Below are positions 17,471 through 26,970 of a stretch of DNA of 64,000 nucleotides, piece after piece. Numbering within the stretch: position 1 is the first letter of the stretch; every line of letters starts with the position of its first letter. This DNA is from JAJCYL01 sp040222875 (GTDB lineage Bacteria; Bacteroidota; Bacteroidia; Cytophagales; Cyclobacteriaceae), in NCBI GenBank assembly GCA_040222875.1, contig JAVKCG010000034.1:1-64000 (forward strand), written 5' to 3'. The notes below the pieces were generated by a model. The model saw only the letters and a program-made list of their open reading frames with translations. It was not told where the DNA came from and made no database searches. The translations under genes were made by a program, and so were the position numbers.

Positions 17471-19906
17471 ATGGTCAAAAACTACATCAACGTTGCTTTA
17501 CGCAATCTTCTAAAACACAAATTTTATTCAGGGATCAACATTTTAGGTCTAACAGTAGGGATTACCTGTTTCCTGATGATATTCCTGTATGTGCAGCATG
17601 AGCTCAGCTATGATAAATTTCATACTGGGTATGAGGACATCTACCGCCTCGACTTTAGTGGCATATTAAATGCTGAGGAAATAATCATTGCTGTGGCCAG
17701 TGCCCCGGCCAAGGATGCCCTTGTTGCCGATTTTCCAGAAGTTATTGATGGAATCCGTTTCCGGACTCAAGGGAATTTCCTGGTGAAACAAAAAGATGGT
17801 ACTGAAACTTTAAAAGAGGAGAACGTCAGCTATGTAGATGCAAATTTCTTTGATTTTTTTACGGTTCCTTTAATTAGGGGTGACGAAAAGAGTGCTCTAA
17901 GTGCACCAAACACCTTAGCATTAAGTGAATCGGCTTCAAAGAAATATTTCGGTGATGAGGATCCTATTGGCAAGGTGCTGGTGCTAGACAACCGACATGA
18001 TTACGAGGTTACAGCTGTTTACGAAGACATCCCGAATAATTCCCATTTCGACTTTGATATGCTTTTATCAATGGAGGGACTTGAAGAAGCCAGGATGCCA
18101 ATTTGGATGAGCTTCAATTTCAATACTTATTTTAAGCTACAGCCTGGCACTGACCCAGCTGTTGTTGATGCCAAATTTCCAGCAATTGTTAAAAAATATA
18201 TTGGCCCAGAGATTCAGCGGTTTATGGGAGCCTCCTTTGATGAATTTGCGGCAGCAGGTAACAAAATGGCCTACTTCCTTTTCCCGATGACAGATATCCA
18301 TTTGCAATCAGATAAGATGGCAGAACTCGCTCCTAATGGAGATATCAAATACATCTACATCTTTTCTGCAGTGGCCTTTTTCATATTGTTAATTGCCTGC
18401 ATCAACTTCATGAATTTATCCACCGCAAGGTCAGCCAATCGCTCAAAAGAAGTTGGCATAAGAAAAGTAATGGGTGCATATCGGCATCAACTAATCAGGC
18501 AATTTTTGGCAGAGGCCATGATAATGAGCCTGGTTTCATTTTTACTAGCTTTGGCTTTTACGGCGCTTCTGCTTCCATATTTCAACGATTTAGCTGCCAA
18601 GAGCCTTCAATTTTCAGATCTTATCAATCCAACCTTCATTGGCTCCGCCGTGGCGGCCATGCTGTTTGTTGGTCTGATAGCGGGAAGCTATCCTGCCTTC
18701 TATTTATCTGGTTTCAGACCGGTGGAAGTATTGAAAGGCAAATTGAACCTTGGAATGAAAAGTGGCGGTTTAAGAAGTGTTTTAGTAGTATTTCAATTTT
18801 GGCTTTCTGTTATTATGATCGCAGGCACTGCTGTTGTGTTTGATCAATTGGATTATATCCAAAACAAGAAATTAGGTTTTGATAAAGACCAAATTATCAT
18901 GCTTCATGATGCCTGGGTAATGGGTGATAAGGTAGAATCATACAAAAATGAAGTCCTACAAAACACTAAAATATTGAATGGCACCATTACCAGCTTTTTG
19001 CCTGTAGGAACAAGTAACAACAACACGGTATTTTTTCCAGGCACAAGCCCCGAAGGGCAAAATACCTATGTGATGAGCAACTGGCGGGTTGACTACGACT
19101 ACATACCAACATTAGGAATGGAGCTGGTTGCAGGTCGCAACCTCTCCCGGGATTTCCCAAGTGATTCATTAGGGATAATCATCAATGAAGCTGCAGCGAG
19201 GCAATTGGGTTTTGAAGACCCATTGGGTGAAACCATCACAACTTTTGGTGGTGATGACCCCTCAAGCCCTGAATATGATTCCTACAAAATTGTTGGGGTG
19301 GTGAAAGATTTCCATTACGAATCACTTAGAACCAACATCACACCACTAGTACTGTACCTCGGTCACTCAAGGGGTTATGTTTCTTTTAAGATTCAAGGGA
19401 ATGATGTTCAGGAAACAGTGAGTTTCTTACAGAAGAAATGGGATGAGTTTGCACCTGGTCAACCTTTTGCCTATAGCTTTTTAGATCAAAGGTTCAGTTC
19501 TATTTATGAGAATGAGCAAAAGATTGGCAACATCTTTAGTGTCTTCGCATTCCTAGCAATATTCATCGCCTGCCTTGGGTTATTCGGATTAGCAGCATTC
19601 ACAGCAGAGCAGAGATACAAGGAAATAGGTGTTAGAAAAGTTTTGGGTGCTTCCATTACCAGTATTATGGCGCTACTCTCAAAAGAATTTATCAAGTTGA
19701 TGATCATAGCTTTTGTGCTTGCGGTGCCCCTCGCTTATTACGGTATGGATCTTTGGCTTCAGGATTTCGCATTTAGAACAGAGCTCCAACCCATGACTTT
19801 TGTGCTTGCCGGAGTTATAACTTTTGTTATCTCATGGACAACAATGAGCTTCCAATCACTTAGGGCCGCAAGGACCAACCCGGTAAAAGCGTTGAGAGAC
19901 GAGTAG
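17471..19906 (+). CDS. MacB/FtsX-type ABC transporter permease
   Basis: The open frame begins at 17393, but the ATG at 17471 (MVKNYINVALRNLLKHKFYS) matches the canonical N-terminus of this family, giving 811 residues. It has two FtsX/MacB halves. Each has a periplasmic core domain (e.g. LSESASKKYFGDEDPIGKVL; INEAAARQLGFEDPLGETI) and a membrane part with the signatures TARSANRSKEVGIRKVMGAY and TAEQRYKEIGVRKVLGASI. It ends FQSLRAARTNPVKALRDE. These proteins use a separate ATPase for mechanotransmission or export of peptides, lipoproteins or antimicrobials. No ATPase gene is adjacent here, as is common for this Bacteroidota group. A rho-independent terminator follows. Confidence 0.9.
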   Translation: MVKNYINVALRNLLKHKFYSGINILGLTVGITCFLMIFLYVQHELSYDKFHTGYEDIYRLDFSGILNAEEIIIAVASAPAKDALVADFPEVIDGIRFRTQGNFLVKQKDGTETLKEENVSYVDANFFDFFTVPLIRGDEKSALSAPNTLALSESASKKYFGDEDPIGKVLVLDNRHDYEVTAVYEDIPNNSHFDFDMLLSMEGLEEARMPIWMSFNFNTYFKLQPGTDPAVVDAKFPAIVKKYIGPEIQRFMGASFDEFAAAGNKMAYFLFPMTDIHLQSDKMAELAPNGDIKYIYIFSAVAFFILLIACINFMNLSTARSANRSKEVGIRKVMGAYRHQLIRQFLAEAMIMSLVSFLLALAFTALLLPYFNDLAAKSLQFSDLINPTFIGSAVAAMLFVGLIAGSYPAFYLSGFRPVEVLKGKLNLGMKSGGLRSVLVVFQFWLSVIMIAGTAVVFDQLDYIQNKKLGFDKDQIIMLHDAWVMGDKVESYKNEVLQNTKILNGTITSFLPVGTSNNNTVFFPGTSPEGQNTYVMSNWRVDYDYIPTLGMELVAGRNLSRDFPSDSLGIIINEAAARQLGFEDPLGETITTFGGDDPSSPEYDSYKIVGVVKDFHYESLRTNITPLVLYLGHSRGYVSFKIQGNDVQETVSFLQKKWDEFAPGQPFAYSFLDQRFSSIYENEQKIGNIFSVFAFLAIFIACLGLFGLAAFTAEQRYKEIGVRKVLGASITSIMALLSKEFIKLMIIAFVLAVPLAYYGMDLWLQDFAFRTELQPMTFVLAGVITFVISWTTMSFQSLRAARTNPVKALRDE

Positions 19907-19945
19907 TGGAAAATTAGAATCCTAAATCAGTTCATAAATTAAAGG

Positions 19946-19970
19946 GCCCCGAATAATCGGGGCTTTTTAT
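19946..19970 (+). terminator. rho-independent terminator after the permease gene
   Basis: GCCCCG-AATAAT-CGGGGC forms a 6-bp GC-only stem with a 6-nt loop, followed directly by TTTTTAT. It lies about 40 bp after the permease stop and before the convergent T9SS gene. The T-run is on the + strand, so it terminates the permease transcript. Confidence 0.85.
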
Positions 19971-19998
19971 TTACATCAGACTTTTAACTGTGTGAATC

Positions 19999-22014
19999 TT
20001 ATTGAACCATGAAGGTGTGGCTCTCTGTGACTTGAAAGTCTTTCTTTGATCTGAATTGAAGCAAATACAATCCGGGCTTTAATATTGAATTAGGGACTAT
20101 TCTGTAGATATCAGAAAGCTCATCAATTGTAAAGTCAATGGAAATATTCCTACCGTTAAGGTCAATTATTTGCACAGTTGACGGCTCTACCGAACTAATC
20201 GCATTAATGAATAGTTCACCACCATTTGATGGGTTAGGGTACACCCTGCTGGAAATTCCATCCTCGCCATCTATTTCTACAAAAGCAAAATTTGAGAATT
20301 CGAAAGCCCCATCAAAATCAACTTGTTTAAGCCGATAATAAACAAACCCTGTTGACAGGTTTTTATCAACAAAGGAATAATTCAGTTCGACATCAGAGTT
20401 TCCGTTAATACCTTTTGAATAGACCTCTCCAATTACTTCTTCATCGACTCCATTACTTGATTTCCTTACTTCAAAATGCGAATTGACCCGCTCTGTGGCG
20501 GTTGACCACTCCAACAATACTTTGTTGTCAACTAACGACGCATCAAAACTAATTAACTCAACAGGTAAAGGGTTTTCACCAGACGAAGAACCTAAAGTAA
20601 ATGGGCTGAAACTAGCAATTGGCCCAGCAGTGATGCTGTTTGAACCAACGGTTCCTCCCTCATTAACCCAGGTACTACCATTCCATCTTACAACCAAAAG
20701 ATCATCTGTATCCCCGGGGTCTTGACCAACATCACTGTTACCAGTCCATCCTATAGTCACGCTTACACTTGAACCGCCATTCGTTCTGTCCAATATCCAG
20801 TATTCAGCGCCACTTATTCTTTCAATACCTGACTCGCGATTAGCTATATTATAACTACCATCGGGATCAAGAGCAAAATACTGTGCAGTGAAATGATCGG
20901 TTGCACTGCTTGGTGCTGAAATAGTAATAGGCTGATAAACGCCCCCATCACCTGTTGGAAATGTGAAAGTGGTATTCCCGACCTTCCTAATAGGACCATC
21001 TACATATCTCGAAGCACCTCCCGTGAATGAGACTCCACTATTAATTGTCAGCATGTCATTAGTGGTTGCTGCCGTAATAATGCCACTAGTCAGGGTAATT
21101 TGATTGGTGATCGTAACGGGATCATTGAGTAGAACTCCGTTTGCGTTGTTGATTGTCCAATTAGTAAATGTTTCGCCACCAGTATTTGTTATGGACTGTT
21201 GAGAAGATCCATCAAAAGTGATAGTATTATTATTCGTTTGTGTTAATGTTCCTGAATTTGTCCAATTTCCCGAAACAGTGAGGTTAACACTGTTGCTCAT
21301 GGTAAATGTATCGCCGCTCCCATCCATTTCCAGGTCTCCATTAATATCAAAGGTTCCTCCAGAATAATTAATGTTCACGGCCGCTCCATCGCTTCTAACG
21401 CCACCATTTGCAATCAATGAACCACTCGTTATTTCCAGTAATGGTGTATCTCCCTCTGCGTCATCAAAAACAATTGCCCCCGCAACCGTTACTGCACCTC
21501 CTGATATAGTGAATGTCGGTGTGCCGTTAGTATTGTCACCGCGGTTGGGATGTTGAAGCCCTAAGTACAAATTACCCGATATAGTGAGTGACCCTCCACT
21601 AACAGTGACTGTTGAACCGGCATCGTAAACATGTAAATCCTCAGAAGTTGTTACAGACGCCCCATTTGTCACAATGAAATCGGCTCCATTGTATATGGCA
21701 ACATCATTGCTGAGTGAGAATGTTGTATTGTCAATTGTTAATTGACCTCCCGCCAAGTCGATATAATCGATTCTGTTATCCGGAGCATTTCTAATTACTG
21801 GATTATCATTGCCACCTACTGTAGGAATAATGTATACCTGGGCCGCAATGAATAAATCTTGCCCTAACTCGGTATCCCAGTTATCATCATCGTCCCAATC
21901 ATCACTTTCACTCCCGTCCCAGGTGTATTCCTTTACAGCAAAAGTATTAAGTGGGGATAAAAACAGAATGAGTAACAGCAGAAATGCTACCTCTAAGCCT
22001 TTTTTCTTAGCCAT
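19999..22014 (-). CDS. T9SS-sorted beta-repeat surface protein (paralogue of the 28.1-30.3 kb gene)
   Basis: 671 residues. Signal peptide MAKKKGLEVAFLLLLILFLS..TFA. The mature N-terminus (YTWDGSESDDWDDDDNWDT) leads into a long parallel beta-helix-like Thr/Ser/Asn/Gly region (LTIDNTTFSLSNDVAIYNGA, then VTVSGGSLTISGNLYLG). Next come a GENPLPVELISFDA module and the YYRLKQVDFDGAFEFSNFAF segment typical of T9SS proteins. The sorting domain is VYPNPSNGGELFINAI to GLYLLQFRSKKDF. It shares this whole layout with the 714-residue protein at 28.1-30.3 kb. It sits 20 bp downstream of an Lnt-like gene, exactly as its paralogue follows another Lnt-like gene. Function unknown; probably a surface or adhesive protein. 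Confidence 0.88.
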   Translation of the reverse strand: MAKKKGLEVAFLLLLILFLSPLNTFAVKEYTWDGSESDDWDDDDNWDTELGQDLFIAAQVYIIPTVGGNDNPVIRNAPDNRIDYIDLAGGQLTIDNTTFSLSNDVAIYNGADFIVTNGASVTTSEDLHVYDAGSTVTVSGGSLTISGNLYLGLQHPNRGDNTNGTPTFTISGGAVTVAGAIVFDDAEGDTPLLEITSGSLIANGGVRSDGAAVNINYSGGTFDINGDLEMDGSGDTFTMSNSVNLTVSGNWTNSGTLTQTNNNTITFDGSSQQSITNTGGETFTNWTINNANGVLLNDPVTITNQITLTSGIITAATTNDMLTINSGVSFTGGASRYVDGPIRKVGNTTFTFPTGDGGVYQPITISAPSSATDHFTAQYFALDPDGSYNIANRESGIERISGAEYWILDRTNGGSSVSVTIGWTGNSDVGQDPGDTDDLLVVRWNGSTWVNEGGTVGSNSITAGPIASFSPFTLGSSSGENPLPVELISFDASLVDNKVLLEWSTATERVNSHFEVRKSSNGVDEEVIGEVYSKGINGNSDVELNYSFVDKNLSTGFVYYRLKQVDFDGAFEFSNFAFVEIDGEDGISSRVYPNPSNGGELFINAISSVEPSTVQIIDLNGRNISIDFTIDELSDIYRIVPNSILKPGLYLLQFRSKKDFQVTESHTFMVQ

Positions 22015-22034
22015 AATAACTAATTAATGATCGG

Positions 22035-23600
22035 TCAAAAATTAATCTTATGAAGTCTGGCTAGAATTAATATTGCAATAATAACAACTAAACTTAGAAT
22101 AAGCCAACAAAACTGTAGTCCCGCAATCTTTGAATACACCGTCAAATCATTGTTCAAAGCCACTTCTACCACTTCTAAAGGTTCTTCAGAAATATTGGGA
22201 ATTACGTCGTTAGCTGACACAGAGGATCCACCATTCATCGCCGCTAGAATAACAGGTTTCCCAAATGAGTTGTACAGCACATTTGTATAACTACGCTGCA
22301 TCTCAAGCATGTTTTCTGATCCGGACCAGTCGTTGCTAAGTACCACAAGAAGATTGGCACTTGTGTCCAAATATTCAGACACAACATTTGGGAATACGCC
22401 TTCATAGCAAATTGGTGCAGAAATTCTTAAGCCCTCAAAATTATATGTCCCATCAAATGGTACTGTTCCGTAAGTATCATCGAAGCGATATGGCCAAAAT
22501 CCTTTTGAGTTAAGATAGTTGAACACTCTATAAAAGGGTGTTTTTTCGGCAAATGGCAGCAGGCTCTGTTTAGTTCGCCATTCCACATTTCCATGTGGGG
22601 TTATAAATATTGAACCATTATATATATCATAATACTGGCCGGGTTTTCTAAACTTGGCACTTGCTGTTGGTGTTTCATTGCCCCGCAACAAGTGCACTAG
22701 TATGGCTCCTGATAAAATTGGAGCATTATGGAAGGCGCTCAGCTCCTTCAGCCTTTCTATCGCCGGATGTTTATTGAGATTATTCACGAACAAAGGGCTT
22801 TTTTTCATTTCCAGGAAATATGACTCAGGCCCTACAATGAGATCAACGCTATTGGGCGGCAAAACAGAAATTGAGTTTGCAAAGAATTCTGTTTGCTTCT
22901 TCAGGTTATCCTTCATCTCAGAATACTGGGCAGTAGTTGGTTGAAAAATGGCTACCCGAACAGCTTTTCCATTTGAGTCCTGCCTGAAAAAATTTGGAAA
23001 TAGGAGCAGAAATAGAACCATCAGTACTGGGGTACAATGTATAAAGCCAATATTCTTTTTATCCTTTAACCTGCTATAAACATAAAAAAGACTGCAATTA
23101 CAGGATATAATTAAGAAAGCCCCTCCTTCCGGGCCAATCAATTTGTAAGCTCCCATAAGCCATACCGAGTCTGAAAAACCCAGCCCAAGGTTGACCCAGG
23201 TGAATGAAAAATCCCAGTAGTACTGAACAACCTCCTGACTCACGAACAAAAAAGGAAGGATAATTAGACCGGTTTCCAGCCCCTTTTTCTTGCTGATCCA
23301 AAAACTTATTGTAACCGGAACACTCCAAAATACAGGCACTATAAAAAGGCCAAAGATCAATGCTCCTAATCGAAATCCTTCTATAAAAAGTGGCCAATGA
23401 ACCAACAATAAAAAACACATAAAACTGACGTAGAATACCTTAAAAGCGTCTTTGGCACTTGGCTGATTATATACAGCGATGAATACAGGAACGTACGCTA
23501 TTGGCAATAATGTATTTACAGAAGAAGGAGGCCATGCCAAATATAAGAGCAAGGCAGAGGCAATTGATTGAATAATAGGATGGTGCAATACCTTTTTCAA
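22035..23600 (-). CDS. divergent apolipoprotein N-acyltransferase-like protein (copy 1)
   Basis: 521 residues, the usual Lnt length. The hydrophobic N-terminal half carries several helices with the Lnt-type segments LYLAWPPSSVNTLLP, FTWVNLGLGFS and IGPEGGAFLIIS. A nitrilase-fold half follows with a candidate Glu-Lys-Cys triad: VGPESYF (E about 257), TKQSLLPFAEK (K about 344) and APICYEGVFP (C about 397). A C-terminal helix anchors it. Lnt normally adds the third acyl chain to lipoproteins. This copy lacks the RRSIARSANTG-type signature present in copy 2; the aligned stretch reads VLYNSFGKPVILAAMNGGSS. Its substrate may therefore differ. No ATG is available: the start is TTG at 23598-23600, 41 bp after the kinase stop. 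Confidence 0.78.
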   Translation of the reverse strand: MKKVLHHPIIQSIASALLLYLAWPPSSVNTLLPIAYVPVFIAVYNQPSAKDAFKVFYVSFMCFLLLVHWPLFIEGFRLGALIFGLFIVPVFWSVPVTISFWISKKKGLETGLIILPFLFVSQEVVQYYWDFSFTWVNLGLGFSDSVWLMGAYKLIGPEGGAFLIISCNCSLFYVYSRLKDKKNIGFIHCTPVLMVLFLLLFPNFFRQDSNGKAVRVAIFQPTTAQYSEMKDNLKKQTEFFANSISVLPPNSVDLIVGPESYFLEMKKSPLFVNNLNKHPAIERLKELSAFHNAPILSGAILVHLLRGNETPTASAKFRKPGQYYDIYNGSIFITPHGNVEWRTKQSLLPFAEKTPFYRVFNYLNSKGFWPYRFDDTYGTVPFDGTYNFEGLRISAPICYEGVFPNVVSEYLDTSANLLVVLSNDWSGSENMLEMQRSYTNVLYNSFGKPVILAAMNGGSSVSANDVIPNISEEPLEVVEVALNNDLTVYSKIAGLQFCWLILSLVVIIAILILARLHKINF

Positions 23601-23641
23601 ACCTCTTGATAATTCTTTAAAGCTGGCAAATAGTGGTAAAT

Positions 23642-24712
23642 CTATTTATTTAACAGTGCCTTCAAATCAAGCTGTAATTTAATTGCCTTCCCAGCTAAAG
23701 CCAGTTGATTCTTAGTTCTAATAAGATTATGCCCAGTGTACTCTACTTTAAAATACTTATCGCCTCTTAAGTGATCAGTCAAAAACCTTACACCCATGAT
23801 AAAGGGCATAAGAACTACGGACAACACCATGTATTCCCTTTCAGCGTCGATTAGCATGTCATCCACCATACCCATAAAACCATGTGAAAATGCCTGAAAT
23901 GATTCCAAATCAATATCAACGCCCTCAATATCCGCATCTTCATTAGCCGTAGCTGCACAAGATCTAATCGCATCTCCAAAATCATAGTGTATTAACCCAG
24001 GCATTACAGTATCTAAATCTATCAAGCAGACAGCCTTTCCTGAATCATCAAATAGTATATTGTTGAATTTCGTATCGTTATGACATACCCTGATCGGCAA
24101 CTTTCCTGCATTTCTCATCGATTCAATTACCAACAACTGATCAGCGTATTTCTTTATAAAAGCAATTTCAGTAGAAATCTCTTTTAACTTATTTCTGGGA
24201 ATATCATTCAGGGCAGTATCTAGCTCTGCTAACCTGTACTTGAGATCATGGAAATTTGGAATTATTACATTCAACCGATTCAACGGAAGGTTTGCCATCA
24301 CTTTTATAAAAGCACCAACAGCTTTACCACCCTCGTAAGCCTGATCAGAGTTTTGAACCCTATCAAATGATCTGGATTCTTTTATAAATTCTGTCAATCG
24401 CCAATAACCATTCGATTGGAGGTGGAAACGGCCATCAACTGTTGGGATTATTTTGGGCATGTCAGGCATTCCCGATCTCTTATGCTGATTAAAGTGGCTT
24501 ATTACAGTCACCGAATTCTCAATCAGGGCATCAACATTGTGAAAAACCCTTTCATTGATCTTTTGAAGTAGGTAATCCGGGCAAGTTGATTTGGCATTCT
24601 TAACATGATAAGTATCATGTATATGACCTGCACCAATTTTGGAGACTGTAAATCCACCTCCCTCTACCTGAAAGGATTTGACAATCTGTCGTATTTGATG
24701 ATTGGCTATCAT
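23642..24712 (-). CDS. NahK-like N-acetylhexosamine 1-kinase (APH-fold phosphotransferase)
   Basis: 356 residues, the length of Bifidobacterium NahK (about 359). The motifs match that enzyme from end to end: GAGHIHDTYHVKN (nucleotide loop), YWRLTEFIKES, RVCHNDTKFNNILFDDSGK (catalytic loop, Asp as base), CLIDLDTVMPGLIHYDFGDA (metal site) and GVRFLTDHLRGDKYF..HNLIRTKNQLAL. NahK phosphorylates GlcNAc or GalNAc at C1 using ATP. The ATG overlaps the stop of the upstream nucleotidyltransferase gene by 4 bp (ATGA), so the two enzymes are coupled: kinase product in, nucleotide sugar out. The choice between GlcNAc and GalNAc is not visible. The upstream GH109-type gene favours GalNAc. Confidence 0.82.
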   Translation of the reverse strand: MIANHQIRQIVKSFQVEGGGFTVSKIGAGHIHDTYHVKNAKSTCPDYLLQKINERVFHNVDALIENSVTVISHFNQHKRSGMPDMPKIIPTVDGRFHLQSNGYWRLTEFIKESRSFDRVQNSDQAYEGGKAVGAFIKVMANLPLNRLNVIIPNFHDLKYRLAELDTALNDIPRNKLKEISTEIAFIKKYADQLLVIESMRNAGKLPIRVCHNDTKFNNILFDDSGKAVCLIDLDTVMPGLIHYDFGDAIRSCAATANEDADIEGVDIDLESFQAFSHGFMGMVDDMLIDAEREYMVLSVVLMPFIMGVRFLTDHLRGDKYFKVEYTGHNLIRTKNQLALAGKAIKLQLDLKALLNK

Positions 24713-25605
24713 CCCCAGAGGGAAGAGGGGTATTGACCAGCTCTGATCAATTCCTGTAGTTTCTGTTCAACCTGTGACTTGTCTTCTTTATATGTCACAC
24801 CAAACCACTTCTCTGGCGTCAGAACTACTCTTACAGAATTGTTTCGCTCTATCAATTCTTCCATTATGGTTGGCAAATAATACTCGGTATCGTTGCCAGC
24901 AGGTGCATTTTCAAGAAATTCCAACAATGACTCGTGAATTATTGGGAACACCTCTGGTGTAAAGCCAACGAGGTTCATTGAAGCAATTTCAGCACCAGTA
25001 AGTGGTATTTTATTGTCACCCTCCAAATAATAGGGATGATCTTGACCTCGAAATATTTTTCTCCTTTCAACCACACTTACAAGTTGGTCATTGATCACTT
25101 CGCAAATTCCCCTTGATACTGACCCGCTGTCAGAAAGCGTGTTATGCAACTGATACCCAACCATACAAGCAGCTGGGGTACCTGCATCGATAGATGTGAG
25201 TTCTTCAAACAATATTTTAAAAGAGCTTGCACCATAAAAATCATCTGCATTAACCACTGCAAATGGTTCTGCAATCTTATTTCTTGCAGCATAGACCGCA
25301 TGCCCCGTACCCCAGGGTTTAGTTCGATTTTCAGGCTTTCTAGCATGCTCCGGAATGTCATCCAATTCCTGAAAAACATATTCCGATTTGATTGAATCCG
25401 GAAGCTTGCTTATGATTTCACTATTGAAGTCCTCTTCGATATCCCTTCTAATCACAAAAACTATTTTGCCAAATCCGGCTCTTGCCGCATCATAGATGGT
25501 ATAGTCCATGATAGTTTCACCAGCCGGACCAAATTTGTCCATTTGTTTAATGCTACCATAGCGGCTGCCTAATCCAGCCGCAAGTATTACTAATGTTGGT
25601 TTCAA
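24709..25605 (-). CDS. sugar-1-phosphate nucleotidyltransferase
   Basis: 298 residues. The N-terminus (VILAAGLGSRYGSIKQMDKF, then GPAGETIMDYTIYDA) is the nucleotide-binding signature of NTP transferases. KPWGTGHAVYAARN and FAVVNADDFYGASSF give the nucleotide/sugar loop and the metal-binding Asp. In context it should convert the N-acetylhexosamine-1-phosphate made by the coupled kinase into a UDP-sugar; the nucleotide preference is inference. The only start is TTG at 25603-25605, because an in-frame TAA lies just upstream. It follows the GH109-type gene by 12 bp and overlaps the kinase gene by 4 bp. Confidence 0.82.
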   Translation of the reverse strand: MKPTLVILAAGLGSRYGSIKQMDKFGPAGETIMDYTIYDAARAGFGKIVFVIRRDIEEDFNSEIISKLPDSIKSEYVFQELDDIPEHARKPENRTKPWGTGHAVYAARNKIAEPFAVVNADDFYGASSFKILFEELTSIDAGTPAACMVGYQLHNTLSDSGSVSRGICEVINDQLVSVVERRKIFRGQDHPYYLEGDNKIPLTGAEIASMNLVGFTPEVFPIIHESLLEFLENAPAGNDTEYYLPTIMEELIERNNSVRVVLTPEKWFGVTYKEDKSQVEQKLQELIRAGQYPSSLWG

Positions 25606-25617
25606 AATTTAAGTTGA

Positions 25618-26970
25618 TTATAAGCCAAAAACAGGTTTTCTATTCATCCATTTTCCCCTGGTGAAATCAGGGATTTGCTGCACTGCCCCACCCTGTCTGA
25701 TGCTAACTTCAGAAAGTGGGGTGATGGACCTCATCACAGCTGCATCGTAAACGTCGAGTACCGGGGCCGTATTGCTTTTTGCAGATTCCACAAACTGCTT
25801 GTCGAGGAAATAATCCATTCCGCCATGCCCTCCATCGATAGCAAGTTCACCCTCTTCTTTCCAAAATTTATGATCATAGCGCTCTAACCATTCTGCCGCA
25901 TCTTCCCACTTATGTGATGGAGAGGTTCCTTCAACATATATGCGCTGGGTTCCTTTGTCAAAATCAATAAGACCGTCTACACCTTGTACCCTAAACCCTA
26001 ACGAATACGGTCTCGGTGTGTTCGTATCATGAGTTAAGACTATCGTTTCCCCGTTAGCGGTAGATATTGTAGTCGTAACTACATCACCCAATTTCCAATC
26101 CAGTTTAGTGTAAGGATGATCTTCTCCTTCGGATGTATTTTTCTTTACAAAATTCTTGAGGGATTTCGCTTTTGTAGCAAAAGAAGAAAGGCTAGTTAGC
26201 CTGTTCCCACGATTTACATCAATCATTGTATTAATAGGCCCTAACCCATGAGTCGGATATAATTCGCCGTTCCGGTTAAGTGAGTGCTCAGTTCGCCACC
26301 TGGCCTCGCCGTATGCCCCATCGCCGTAGATCACCCCACCATCTCCATCATTGAACTTTACTGTTCGTAAATCATGTAGGTAACCACCTCTCAAATGGAG
26401 CAGTTCGCCAAAAACGTCATCCCTTACCATATTCAACACCGCCATTACATCTCGGCGATAGCAGACATTCTCCATGAACATCAAATGGGTGCCAGTGCGC
26501 TCATGGGTATCAACGAGATCCCAACATTCATCAATTGAGAAAGCCCCTGAAACTTCTACTCCGGTGTAAACTCCATTTTCCATTGCCTCAACGCACATTG
26601 GTGTGTGCCATACCCAATTAGTAGCAATAATAACTGCATCTAAATCTTCAGCTTTGAGCATCTCTTTAAACGAGTGCTCATTTTTACTGTAAACTTTTGG
26701 GGATTGATGTCCTTTTTCTTTAACCAAATTTAATGTGAGGTCAACGGCCTTCGGATCGATATCACAAATTGCAGGACATATAACTTCCTCATGGGCAAGG
26801 ATGTTGTTTATATGGTTTCTTCCCCGCAATCCTGTTCCGATAAACCCAATACGGATACTTTCTCTACTCCTATCTTTTGACTGAAGTAATGTTGGTGCGA
26901 CCAATGCTGCACCCATTCCAAGGGCTGATTTTTGAACAAACTTTCTTCGGGCGATCATAGAAATATCCAT
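25618..26970 (-). CDS. GH109-type (Gfo/Idh/MocA fold) glycosidase, putative alpha-N-acetylgalactosaminidase
   Basis: 450 residues. The N-terminus IARRKFVQKSALGMGAALVA is a twin-arginine-type signal, so the folded, cofactor-loaded enzyme would be exported. A Rossmann NAD site follows (IRIGFIGTGLRGRNHINNIL). Segments I associate with GH109 are ENVCYRRDVMAVLNMVRDDV, THGLGPINTMIDVNRGN and GELAIDGGHGGMDYFL. GH109 enzymes hydrolyse alpha-GalNAc (blood-group A type) through an NAD-dependent redox mechanism. Family assignment is likely; a plain Gfo/Idh/MocA oxidoreductase is the alternative. It is first in a tight operon with the nucleotidyltransferase and NahK-like kinase, which fits release and reuse of N-acetylhexosamine. 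Confidence 0.78.
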   Translation of the reverse strand: MDISMIARRKFVQKSALGMGAALVAPTLLQSKDRSRESIRIGFIGTGLRGRNHINNILAHEEVICPAICDIDPKAVDLTLNLVKEKGHQSPKVYSKNEHSFKEMLKAEDLDAVIIATNWVWHTPMCVEAMENGVYTGVEVSGAFSIDECWDLVDTHERTGTHLMFMENVCYRRDVMAVLNMVRDDVFGELLHLRGGYLHDLRTVKFNDGDGGVIYGDGAYGEARWRTEHSLNRNGELYPTHGLGPINTMIDVNRGNRLTSLSSFATKAKSLKNFVKKNTSEGEDHPYTKLDWKLGDVVTTTISTANGETIVLTHDTNTPRPYSLGFRVQGVDGLIDFDKGTQRIYVEGTSPSHKWEDAAEWLERYDHKFWKEEGELAIDGGHGGMDYFLDKQFVESAKSNTAPVLDVYDAAVMRSITPLSEVSIRQGGAVQQIPDFTRGKWMNRKPVFGL

